DNA of 64,000 bases from Nephrocerus scutellatus (taxonomy: Eukaryota; Arthropoda; Insecta; Diptera; Pipunculidae). The notes beneath the pieces were generated by a model, which ran no database searches, had not been told where the DNA came from, and saw nothing but the letters and a program-made list of their open reading frames with translations. Made by a program: the position numbers and the translations under genes. The stretch lies in NCBI GenBank assembly GCA_947095585.1, contig OX352761.1:52316019-52380018 (forward strand), written 5' to 3'. Each line of letters begins with the position of its first letter. Positions within the stretch are counted from its first letter, which is position 1. Shown here piece by piece: positions 54,387-64,000 of this stretch.

Positions 54387-54808
54387 ATATTACTAAAAGT
54401 AATAGCTCCTTAAAATATACGATATCCAAAACTATCTATCCAAAAATTACTAACAGGGGAGAACGTAATTTACGTTCCATTCGTTATTTCCAACGCAAGA
54501 AAGAGCTTAAATCTCAAATTTCTGAATTATTGTTAACAGATTCATCCGATGATCGTCCCTATGCTGAAGTGGAAATTTTAGGCAAAAGAGTTTTTGGGTT
54601 ATTAGACAGTGGTGCCAACGTTTCTATTTTGGGTAAAAATTGCGAAGAGTTTTTAAAGAATCTGACCGTTAATTTTCGGCATTTTCCGTGCACGATTAGA
54701 ACAGCAAACGGCCACTCTGAACAAATCATAGGCCACATACAAGTACCTGTGATGTTCGCGGGCCAAACTACTTTTGTTACCTTGCATTTAGCGCCGAATC
54801 TTAAATAG
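54227..54808 (+). pseudogene. Gy-B protease
   Basis: Frame overlapping the gag end by ~160 nt in another phase, as expected for frameshift expression, though decay could also cause it. A Lys/Arg-rich N-terminal part is followed by the aspartic protease: AEVEILGKRVFGLLDSGANV with catalytic Asp at 54605-54607, then SILGKNCEEF and TIRTANGHSEQIIGHIQVPV. It stops at TAG 54806-54808; LGIDVFRRQLS follows in the next codons before another stop. Confidence 0.85.
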
Positions 54809-54891
54809 TCATTGTACCTTGGTATTGACGTTTTCCGTCGTCAGTTATCCTTGGATTAGGGCGAACACAATTATTAAAACACGTTATTGAC

Positions 54892-55737
54892 GTGGGCGAT
54901 GCTAAACCTATCAAACAACGGTTTTATGCTGTGTCCCCGGCTGTTGAAGCTGAGATTGGGAAGGAGCTTGATCGAATGCTCTCACTAGGGGTCATTGAGG
55001 AAAGTGCAAGTTCATGGAGTTCACCAATCACAAAGGTACGCAAATCGGATGGTAGAGTTCGACTGTGTTTGGATGCAAGGAAGGTGAATGCGATTACGGT
55101 GAAGGATGCTTACCCTTTGCCTCTCATAGACGGTTTGCTAGGACGTCTTAATAAGACCCGATTTATATCAAGTCTGGATTTGAAAGACGCCTTTTGGCAG
55201 ATTCCGTTGGATGAGGGGTCAAGGGATAAGACAGCTTTCACAGTTCCGGGACGCCCATTATACCAATTCACCGTTATGCCTTTCGGTCTTTGCAATGCGC
55301 CACAGACAATGTGTCGGTTAATGCATCGAGTGATTCCTCACGAGTTGCACACACAGGTTTTCGTTTATCTCGATGATCTCCTGATAGCCGCTGAAACATT
55401 CGAAGAACACCTCGAGTTGTTGAGTAAGGTGGCTGACTTATTGAAGAGAGCGGGTCTTACCATAAATATAGAGAAGAGCAAATTTCTCCTTAAAGAGATT
55501 CGTTATTTGGTTTACATCGTCGGAGATGGTGTACTAAAATTGGATGATTCCAAAATATCCGCAATAACCTCTTACCCTGTCCCTAATTCCGTTCGTCAAT
55601 TACGAAGGTTTCTGGGCATGGCTGGTTGGTACAGACGTTTTATCCGAAGTTACGCAGATTTGACAACGCCTCTTACCAATCTTCTAAAGAAGAACCGTAA
55701 GTTTGAATGGAATGACAAGGCTCATTCGAGAAGTTGA
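54892..55737 (+). pseudogene. Gy-B reverse transcriptase
   Basis: 281 codons: PIKQRFYAVSPAVEAEIGKE, LGVIEESASSWSSPITKVRK, VRLCLDARKVNAITVKDAYP, FISSLDLKDAFWQIPLDEGS (motif A), YQFTVMPFGLCNAPQTMCRL (motif B), VFVYLDDLLIAAETFEEHLE (YLDD at 55366-55377), LRRFLGMAGWYRRFIRSYAD. All catalytic Asp residues are present. The frame ends artificially at TGA 55735-55737 because of a one-base shift; RNase H continues in the overlapping frame. Confidence 0.93.
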
Positions 55738-57434
55738 AGTTATCCCTTACCTCAGCCCCCGTCCTGTGTAATCCCGATTGGACCCAGCCATTTTTCATTC
55801 AGTGCGACGCCTCCATGACTGGTATAGGTGCTGTGTTGTTTCAACGATCTGTCAGTGGCGATGAACGCCCCATCGCTTTTGTCTCCCAGAAACTTAACGC
55901 AGCGCAGCGAAATAGCGTTACAGAGCTGGAGTGTTATGCGGCTGTACTAAGTGTCGTGAAATTTCGGCAATACGTGGAGGGTTATTCTTTTACAATCATT
56001 ACCGACCACGCGAGCTTGAAATGGTTAATGGGACAGAAGGAGCTTTCTGGACGGCTCGCGCGGTGGAGTCTCAAACTTCAGGGTTTCAACTTCTCGATTG
56101 AATACCGCAAGGGAAAAGACAATGTCGTAGCAGATGCCCTCTCAAGGCGAGTTGAGGTATTGTCCTTGAATGTTGGCGAGGAGGTTATACCGTTACACCC
56201 AGATTCGGATGCTATTTATTTTCAAGACCCTGAATACCTCACCCAAAAGGAACTTATTCAGTCAAAAGGCGAGATTAAGTCAAATCTTAGAATAGTTAAC
56301 GATAAGATCTTGATTCGGACGACACCGGAATCCGATCTATTTTCCGATATCCCTTCTTGGAAAGTTTATGTCCCAAAACCACTTATCCGAATTCTACTTG
56401 AAAGAATTCACTCTCCGCCCAAAGCTTCACATTTGGGAATCCGTAAAACTTTAGAAGTTTTACGCCGGTACTATCATTGGCCTAAAATGGCTGTACACGT
56501 CCATAAATTCATAATGAATTGTTCGATATGCAAGGCTAGCAAACCAGCAAATATCATAACTCGCCCAGCGATGGGGAAATACATTGAAGTCAGTAGAGCT
56601 TTTCAACACTTATACATAGACTTTATGGGTCCTTATCCACGTTCAAAACAAGGTAATACCTATCTTTTTGTTGTTTTAGACCAATTTAGTCGCTTTGTTC
56701 TGCTCGAACCGATGCGGGATGCTACTACTATAAATGTAATTAAATTTTTAGAAAATCGAGTTATTAACGTTTATTCGGTCCCTGAGCGAATCTTGAGTGA
56801 CAATGGTAAACAATTTACTTCCAAATTATTTCGTGATTTTCTGAGCAAACATGGTATCAAGCATATGTTGACTCCGAAGTACTCGCCGCAAGCGAACGCC
56901 TCGGAACGCGTGAACAGAAGCATCTTGTCCGCCCTCAGATCATACATTCAGGAAGATCACACAACATGGGATGCGCATGTTCACGCCATTGCATCTGCGT
57001 TGCGGAATGTTACCCATGCAAGTACCGATCGTTCGCCTTACTTTATGGTTTTTGGTCAGCATTACATTTCGGATGGATCTCATTATGGGTTACTGCGCGA
57101 GTTAAATAGTTTAGACGATAGAGAGATTCACCTTTGTAATTCCGATAAACTGACTTTAGCGCAAAAGACAGTACTTGAAAATCTTCGAAAAGCTAATAAA
57201 AACCATTCAGATAGGTACAACTTACGCAGTCGTCCCCGTAAGTTTTACACAGGGCAGCAGGTGTTTGTGAAAAACGTTTGTCAGAGTTCAGCCATCCAGA
57301 GGTTTTCTGCAAAACTTCCACCAAAATTTAAACTGGCATTCATTAAAGAACCAGTAGGAAATGTTGCGTTCAAACTGGTAGACAAGGACGGCACTCATAT
57401 TGGTACATATCATATAAAGGATATTAAAACTTAA
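55734..57434 (+). pseudogene. Gy-B RNase H and integrase
   Basis: 566 codons without interruption. RNase H-like region: FFIQCDASMTGIGAVLFQRS, ERPIAFVSQKLNAAQRNSVT, FTIITDHASLKWLMGQKELS, DNVVADALSRR. Integrase zinc region: SHLGIRKTLEVLRRYYHWPK with IMNCSICKASKP. Core: LYIDFMGPYPRSKQGNTYLF (Asp), ERILSDNGKQFTSKLFRDFL (Asp at 56799-56801), SPQANASERVNRSILSALRS (Glu at 56904-56906; 34 residues lie between these two). C-terminal domain: NLRSRPRKFYTGQQVFVKNV up to TAA. Only the join to RT upstream is broken. Confidence 0.93.
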
Positions 57435-57580
57435 TTAGCATGTTCTACGCTATATCGGCAGTTTCTTTGTGTCAACCTCAGTACTCACCTGAAAATAAAC
57501 GAATTTTAAACACTCTTCATATATTAATAATGCCCGGCGTAGAGACATTTCTCATGGGATCGTAGGACAGCCCCACGATT
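57435..57580 (+). other. Gy-B region between pol and 3' LTR
   Basis: 146 bp with no env-like ORF. A G/A-rich segment (ATGGGATCGTAGGACAG, about 57554-57570) precedes the LTR but is not a convincing polypurine tract. Confidence 0.7.
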
Positions 57581-58919
57581 TGTGACGATGGACGTTCTGA
57601 GTGATTGAGTCACTCATGCAAGTTGAGTCACTCATGCAATGTTGTTAGCGGGGTTTTTTTTACAATAAGATCGTTGTGGAAAGGAAGGAATAGAGAAGTT
57701 GTCGGGGGTTTTCCTATTGAATTTTAAGGTAAATAAAAATAAATAAAATAATTACTTAATCAATAAATATAAATAATTTATGAAAAAAAAAAATGCGCAG
57801 CAGTATAAAATACGAGTATATGATTGTATGAACTATATGTTTTCTATATTACATATAAATTTTCTGTACTTAGGTTTTCTCTCTGTGTATTTTAATAAAA
57901 TTTTCTCTCTGAGTACTTAATATATTCTATAACTATTATGATGTGTTATATTAGTATGAGATTATTGAGATTATATGGACATATAATATTGATAGGCACA
58001 GATTGGAGAAAAAGGAGTGGGTACCGAGTCTTCAACGCGAGTGGTCGCAAAAAGTTTTTTTTGGCTGTCGCCTGTGCTGGATTGCGTCGCTTCGTCGTGA
58101 GACTGTTGACGCATTTGGTGGATTGCATTGCCATACGCGTTACAGTTAGTTCAATTTCGATCGTGGCGGTATTTCAAGTGCATATATTAGATATACCAAG
58201 TGGTAACGTTGACAATATGAATTATGTTAGACGTTAGGCCATCAAAAGGCAACCACTTGAAGAGTGTCTAATTACTATTAAGAATAAAAACAAATATCGT
58301 CCGTAGCTAATTAAATAATTTGCATTTATTAGAAAAATTCCACAGCCGCCCGCTGAGTGTTTGCTGTTTGAGAAGTACGCTGTCTCGTCTTCAGACCGAT
58401 CATTTTATGCCCGTTATCATTTAAATTGGCTAAAATTAGCTAAACAAAAATAGTGTTATTCATAGTGGAATTATTCTCATTGCCTTAAGAATACTTTTCT
58501 GGCGGTAATAACGAGTAGCGGGACGCGGGTCGTTGAATCCGTTGACGGCATTAGCGGTGGTGTTAGATTGCACCAGTGGGTGTTCTCGATTCTCGATCTC
58601 GAAGAGATAGTTGGAGTGTCCGTTATACCGGATAACAGTTTGCCAAAAACCACTGTGTAGTGAATAAAAAAATCAGTTTTAACTAACTTAACGGAAAATT
58701 GGATATTTCGAGCTTGTTAAAACAGAGTAATCATTCAACTCGTTGTTTGTGTGTGTGAGCACAGGATGAAAACTTCACCGACCAACGCAGCAGCATCATG
58801 AATAAAAAAAAACATACGTTTCAACGTCATCATTAGCGGCGCCGCATAAGGTTTTTTTTTTGTTTTTCTATTTATATATATATATCTTTAAATTACTTAC
58901 ATATCTGCATATCTTTATG

Positions 58920-58998
<79 letters not shown>

Positions 58999-59428
58999 GA
59001 ATAGGTATTTTTATTATTCACAATATAATTAGTAATATTCTCTAAAATTTACTATCATTTTTGTTATTAGCATTACTGTATTTTTTTTTCTCTTTCTTGG
59101 CTTAAATAAAGCATAATTTATAATGAAACTACCTAAATCACTGATCGTTTTCCTTCCTGCCCCTACAATGGGAGTCTAAAGGATTTGGTATTGTGGTGTG
59201 GGTGACTCAGTTCCCCGGATGACGAGTACATGTTCGCGTCAGTTGCTGCCCGTTCGTTGAACATCACTTTTATCCCCGTCCTTTCCTCATCCTGCGGTCT
59301 AAAACAGGCCTTGTGCAAGTTCTTAAACCCCGCCCGTACCCCTGAGTGCTTAGCCGGAGCATTTGACCGCCTGAACCTTTGCACATCGCAATCTGCTAAC
59401 GCCACCATGTTAAATGGTGGTCGTTACA
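57581..59428 (+). repeat. Gy-B 3' LTR, 1848 bp
   Basis: Partner of 49693-51454. It differs by a duplicated GAGTCACTCATGCAA block near 57605-57640, an extra TTATTAGAAAAATT stretch near 58325-58340, several substitutions, and a much longer TA run (58919-58996). The two LTRs were identical at insertion, so these differences mark time since. Confidence 0.95.
58919..58996. repeat. (TA)n microsatellite of about 38 units in the Gy-B 3' LTR
   Basis: An uninterrupted TA run. At the same place the 5' LTR has only a short interrupted run (about 50998-51020), so the expansion happened in this LTR after insertion. It produces a meaningless Tyr/Ile-repeat open frame. Confidence 0.97.
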
Positions 59429-59432
59429 TCCT

Positions 59433-60316
59433 TTCAACCTTGGAAATAATTCCGGACGCTTCCAAATCGTTAAGCTCTTTGTCGACACAAGCTCGAAGTG
59501 CATATGGAACTTCACGTTCCTTGTAGAAAACTGGCTTGGCATCTTTTCGAAGTTGAAGCGTTACTTGAAAATTATGGCACACAGCCCACTTTTTGAATAA
59601 AAATTTGTTGAAAGTGATCGATAATATTTTCAGTTGAATTTAGCTTCTAAATTTGCGCATTGATTTTGTTAACACCTAGATTGTCCACTTGCTGGAGGTT
59701 GACGTTTAAGTGACGGATGCAAATGCGTCCCAAAAGAGCGTCATATTCATTGGGTACCACGTACATTTCTTCTATCGATCGACGATCTTTGTATTTTACC
59801 TCAACATTTACTTTACCATAAGGAATAACAGTGTAGGATCGAAATGCTATTGAAGATGGTTGTAGTCTCGTTGTAATGTTGAGCTGTTCGAATTGATTTC
59901 GTGGAATCAACGTTAATTCTACGCCAGAGTCTACTTAAATTTTTGAGGCCGTCCGTTTATTTGCACTGTTATGAAATATTTACCAACATCATCTTTGTCA
60001 GTGTAATGCTGATTGTTGTGAATATCGACGATATAATTTATTCCATAGACCTGGTGAATCGCATCGTCATAATCATCATTTTTATGACTTGAATTGTTTG
60101 ATGACTTTTTATGCAAACTTGTTGCACATGGCCTTTCTTACCACATGAATTGCAATTGAGGTTACGTCTGTTCGTGCGGCATTCTGTTGTCTTATGGTTG
60201 TCTCTTCCACATCGTACGCATATATTTTCTATACCCAATTGGCTGTAATTTAATCTGGATTTTGAACGCATTGATGCTCTTGATAATGAACGATTTTTTG
60301 ATCGAACCCTATGACG
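59433..60316 (-). pseudogene. Gy-A unit 2, RT N-terminus, protease and gag knuckles
   Basis: Continuation of unit 2 upstream of the Gy-B insertion. Positions 59433-59560 hold the RT start. 59561-60316 matches 46411-47195 at an offset of about 13150 bp with a few small deletions (for example near 59830 and 60105). The copia site is empty here (GAAGCGTTACTTG, 59556-59568). ORF 59647-59910 is the protease end; 60038-60271 holds CVRCGRDNHKTTEC and CNSCGKKGHVQQVC with both His residues. The frame ends where Harbinger-like sequence begins. Confidence 0.87.
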
Positions 60317-60993
60317 ATTTGAATCTGTAGGCCTGTGGCCCTATTCTGGTTTTCCCGGAGAATTGGGATTTGACGTTTTTCTAGCAGTTTGGAATTTTTT
60401 TTCCCCAAAGTGTATTCTGGCGATTGGGAATTTTTTTAATGGGGAAAAAATAATTCCATTTTGTAGCAGTTTTGACGTATATTTTTCCCTGCATATTTTT
60501 TGGGGAATTTGTGGTAAATGTTCGATTAGTTCGGTACTATTTAAATAAAATAAATTTCTAAAATGGCAGCTTCAAACAGAGTAAGTCAATAAATATTTTC
60601 TGTGTTAATCTGAATATAAAGATACATAAATTAAGCTATCATGATTAATTTTAGGGTAAAAATGTTAGCAAGGAGCAGAAAGAGATGATGGTGACCATAA
60701 TGATGGATAATATAGATTTAGCGAATGATAGGTATAGTTATAATAACGTTTCTTTACATTATAGATTATTATAAAATTACAATCGCTTTGCAATCCACAG
60801 ATTTAATGGGATAGATTCAAAAAACACAAATAAAGAAAAGTGGAAAGAAATTTCGGTACGACTGAATGCCATTGGAGGGGCATATAAGGATCACGACAAA
60901 TGGAAACGAGCGTGGACAGACATGAAGTATATAAAGTGAGGTATTCGTAAATATAATTTACTAATTGTCTTTTATTACATTTTATTGTAAGGA
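60317..60993 (+). mobile_element. PIF/Harbinger-like fragment fused to Gy-A, copy 2
   Basis: Same fragment as 47196-47874 with the same right breakpoint (GTAAGG|AAATACATTTTG) and the SANT-gene exons at 60563-60935. Two small deletions distinguish it (AATTGGGATTTGACG against AATTGGGAATTTTTGACG, and a missing GGGGAATTG). Identical breakpoints show one fusion event copied later. Confidence 0.75.
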
Positions 60994-62839
60994 AATACAT
61001 TTTGAATTAATCACTAGTAAAGATGGTTGCATTATCGGATACCATTATTACAGGAAACCCATGAGTAGCAAAAATGTCGGAGAGAAGATTTGTTGATATT
61101 TGCTTCGTTGGAGCATCTCGTATGATTCGCACTTCTGCCCATCTGGATTTTGAATCAACGACGATTAGAAAAAAATGATCTTGGAAGGGTCTTGCATAGT
61201 CGATGTGTATCCTTTCCCAGTTTTCAGCTGGTTCCTCCCATTGGTGAAGTGGGGCTTTTGCCGGTTTTGCTTGAACTTGTACACATGCTTCACACGACCT
61301 TACCATTCTCTCAATATCACGATCTATTCCTATCTAGAAACAATATATTCTGGCGAGTTGTTTCATTCTGGTAATTCCAGGATGAGTATGATGGAGTTCT
61401 TGAAGAATTTGAGGTTGATGCATTTTTGGAATCAAAACTCGTTGACTCTTGAAGATAATGCCGTTATTGAGTGTATAAATGTCTTCACTTTCATTGGAGT
61501 TGAGTAAATTTGACAAAATTGTAGAAAGATCTGGATCTTTAGCTGTCTCTGATGCCAATACTTCCGCATTTACATATTCGTTTGAAATTTCGAAAATTGA
61601 TAGAGAACATAATTCATTTACTTCTTCGTTGATGATTTTTTCTGTAGACGGTTTTTCTACTAACTGTGTTGCACGAGATAAACAATCAACGTTAATGTGC
61701 TTCGATCCTTTTTTTTTTAGATTATTTCGTAGTTAAAACTCGACAGGAATTCGGCATAACGCAGTAATCTCGATGATGTTATTGCAGGCATCTTGTTGTG
61801 TTGATGAAAAATCCGAGTTAGAGGACGATTGTCGGTTGAAGTCGGACAAGTTGAAATTTCCTCCCGTAAAGGTACATAAAAAAGTGATTAATTGTTAATA
61901 TAATCGCTAAAGCTTCTCGATCTAATTGACTGTAATTCCTTTCAGCTGATGTTAACGATCTTGATGCGAATGCGACAGGATGTTCAATACCATTAACCAT
62001 ATGCGAGAGTACCCCTGCAATGCCCGTAGGACTGGCGTTGCATGCTACTAATACTGGTAGTTCGGGATCGAAAGGCATTAATACCTTATCGCTGGAGATT
62101 GTGTTTTTAAGTTTTAGAAACGCTGATTCACAATTCGATGACCAATAAAATTTAGTTTGTTTTTGAAGAAGTTGACGTAATGGAAACGTGATCGTAGATA
62201 AATCCGGTATGAATCTGGAGTAGTAGGTAACCATACCTAAAAATCTTCTAACATCATCTGCTGTAGCTGGACGTGGCATGTTGACTATCGCTGAATTTTC
62301 GCTGGAGATTTTGAAATTTTGTTTAATTGAACAACGTTACCCAGATATTCGATCTGAGTTTGAAAAAATGAACATTTACATTTGTTAAGGTGTGGATCGT
62401 GTTCTTTTAGTCGTTGGAGACATTGAATTAAATGGTTTCTGCATTCTTCTTCTGTTGCACCATGTACGATGATATCGTCGAAGTATGACATGGTATTCTG
62501 CAAACCGGAAAGTATTTGTTCAATGATACGATTGAATTATGATGGCGCCGTTTTTATTCCAAATGAATGTCGATTTACTTTGTATGTCCCTCTATGAGTT
62601 GAGATAGTTTGAATATTACACGATTCTTGACATACTCGAAGATGCAGATATGCTTTATATAAGTCAAGACGGCAGAAAAATCTTGACCCTTTGAGGTTGT
62701 TTAAAATTTCATCAATACGACGGATTGGGTAATTTGCAGATACGAGTTGTGGATTTACCCCAACTTTGTAATCGACGCAGAGTCGAACACCACCGTCAGC
62801 TTCGGGAATAATTACTAATGGAGATCCCCAGTCACTCCT
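60994..62839 (-). pseudogene. Gy-A unit 3, RT, RNase H and truncated integrase
   Basis: As unit 2: ORFs 62537-62872 (RT start), 62285-62503 (SYFDDIIVHGATEEECRNHL), 61818-62279 (VRRFLGMVTYYSRFIPDLST) and 61007-61306 (integrase, ending IFTSD). It keeps the ATGAAAAATCCGAGTTAGAG text (about 61803-61822) that unit 2 has lost, and carries the GAAGTCGGACAAG insertion shared with unit 2 but absent in unit 1. Confidence 0.88.
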
Positions 62840-64000
62840 TGTGACGATGGACGTTCTGAGTGATTGAGTCACTCATGCAATGTTGTTAGCGGGTTTTTTT
62901 TTTACAATAAGATCGTTGTGGATAGGAACGAATAGAGAAGTTGTCGGGGTTTTTCCTATTGAATTTTAAGGTAAATAAAAATAAATAAAATAATTACTTA
63001 ATCAATAAATATAAATAATTTATGAAAAAAAAAATGCGCAGCAGTATAAAATACGAGTATATGATTGTATGAACTATATGTTTTCTATATTACATATAAA
63101 TATTCTGTACTAAGGTTTTCTCTCTGTGTATTTTAATAAAATTTTCTCTCTGAGTACTTAATATATTCTATAACTATTATGATGTGTTATATTAGTATGA
63201 GATTATTGAGATTATATGGACATATAATATTGATAGGCACAGATTGGAGAAAAAGGAGTGGGTTCCGAGTCTTCAACGCGAGTGGTCGCAAAAAGTTTTT
63301 TTGGCTGTCGCGTGTGCTGGATTGCGTCGCTTCGTCGTGAGACTGTTGACGCATTTGGTGGATTGCATTGCCATACGCGTTACAGTTAGTTCAATTTCGA
63401 TCGTGGCGGTATTTCAAGTGCATATATTAGATATACCAAGTGGTAACGTTGACAATATGAATTATGTTAGACGTTAGGCCATCAAAAGGCAACCACTTGA
63501 AGAGTGTCTAATTACTATTAAGAATAAAAACAAATATAGTCCGTAGCTAATTAAATAATTTGCATTCCACAGCCGGCCGCTGAGTGTTTGCTGTTTGAGA
63601 AGTACGCTGTCTCGTCTTCAGACCGATCATTTTATGCCCGTTATCATTTAAATTGGCTAAAATTAGCTAAACAAAAATAGTGTTATTCATAGTGGAATTA
63701 TTTTCATTGCATTAAGAATACTTTTCTGGCGGTAATAACGAGTAGCGGGACGCGGGTCGTTGAATCCGTTGACGGCATTAGCGGTGGTGTTAGATTGCAC
63801 CAGTGGGTGTTCTCGATTCTCGATCTCGAAGAGATAGTTGGAGTGTCCGTTATACCGGATAACAGTTTGCCAAAAACAACTGTGTAGTGAATAAAAAAAT
63901 CAGTTTTAACTAACTTAACGGAAAATTGGATATTTCGAGCTTGTTAAAACAGAGTAATCATTCAACTCGTTGTTTGTGTGTGTGAGCACAGGATGGAAAC
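62840..64000 (+). repeat. Gy-B LTR in unit 3 (runs off the window)
   Basis: Begins TGTGACGATGG after CACTCCT, the same site as in unit 2. It follows the 5' LTR (49693) more closely than the 3' LTR: it shares CATTCCACAGCCGGCCGC and lacks the duplicated GAGTCACTCATGCAA block. It is therefore the 5' LTR of a second Gy-B copy made by duplication, not a new insertion. Confidence 0.92.

Larger units (their letters stand above)
49693..59428 (+). mobile_element. Gy-B: nearly complete Ty3/gypsy element, 9736 bp, inside Gy-A unit 2
   Basis: Two LTRs of ~1.8 kb, a primer-binding site, gag, protease, RT, RNase H and integrase are on the plus strand, opposite to Gy-A. TSD TCCT. Coding breaks are few: two stops in gag, stops between protease and RT, and one frameshift between RT and RNase H. 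The integrase DDE residues and RT YLDD are intact. No env-like ORF follows integrase. The same element starts again at 62840 in unit 3. Confidence 0.95.

Noticed and set aside
58860..59045. 61-codon open frame with Tyr-Ile repeats
   Set aside because: It is the translation of the TA microsatellite in the Gy-B 3' LTR and has no counterpart in the 5' LTR.
62840..64000. Independent third Gy-B insertion
   Set aside because: Same target base, same duplication and closest resemblance to the 5' LTR in unit 2 show that it was copied with the tandem unit.

Overview
The window looks like chromosomal DNA of a dipteran insect, probably a higher fly. It has spliced host exons, AT-rich introns, and a dense mixture of BEL/Pao, Ty3/gypsy, Ty1/copia, non-LTR, hAT and PIF/Harbinger-like elements plus tRNA-derived SINEs. 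No bacterial operon, CRISPR array or rRNA was seen. The one host gene I can name is belle (bel), the DDX3/Ded1-type DEAD-box RNA helicase, on the minus strand. Coding exon 1 is at 29859-29903 (MSNAINQNGTGLEQQ) and exon 2 at 23519-23724 (begins IAGLDLNGG and carries RYVPPHLR). The helicase-core exons are not in the window, so 1-23518 is most simply read as the large second intron, filled with transposons.

Layout. 1-4300: a BEL/Pao 3' end, a small DNA transposon (1470-2311) inside its probable LTR, a 4-copy 364-bp tandem array grown from that transposon's right end, and LINE 3' fragments. 4526-5920: a wrecked Ty3/gypsy pol. 5967-15455: one minus-strand BEL/Pao element split by three insertions, a hAT (6581-8143, TSD CTTTAAAG), a LINE with a 2A-like motif (about 8552-11780) and an RTE-type LINE (12209-15297, TSD GGGCACAC). 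15478-22760: three further LINE copies or fragments. 22761-32500: the belle exons and a nearly identical local rearrangement, A-B-A'-C-B', with exon 1 in the single-copy segment C. 32510-39240: LINEs, dispersed repeats, a SINE head and a gypsy RT fragment.

39240-64000 is a tandem array. A minus-strand gypsy element (called Gy-A here) plus a captured Harbinger-type SANT gene fragment forms a unit of about 3.4 kb present three times. A second, plus-strand gypsy (Gy-B, 49693-59428, LTRs of about 1.8 kb, TSD TCCT) occupies the same site in units 2 and 3, so the insertion was carried along by later amplification. Unit 1 lacks Gy-B but has a copia-type element (41843-46405, TSD AAGCG). Empty sites inside the window confirm both insertions.

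The main theme is tandem repeats born from transposons, at the 364-bp and 3.4-kb scales, next to a housekeeping helicase gene whose first intron was recently rearranged. Nearly all transposon reading frames are broken; Gy-B is the best preserved. Family names come from motif recognition by eye, without database searches.
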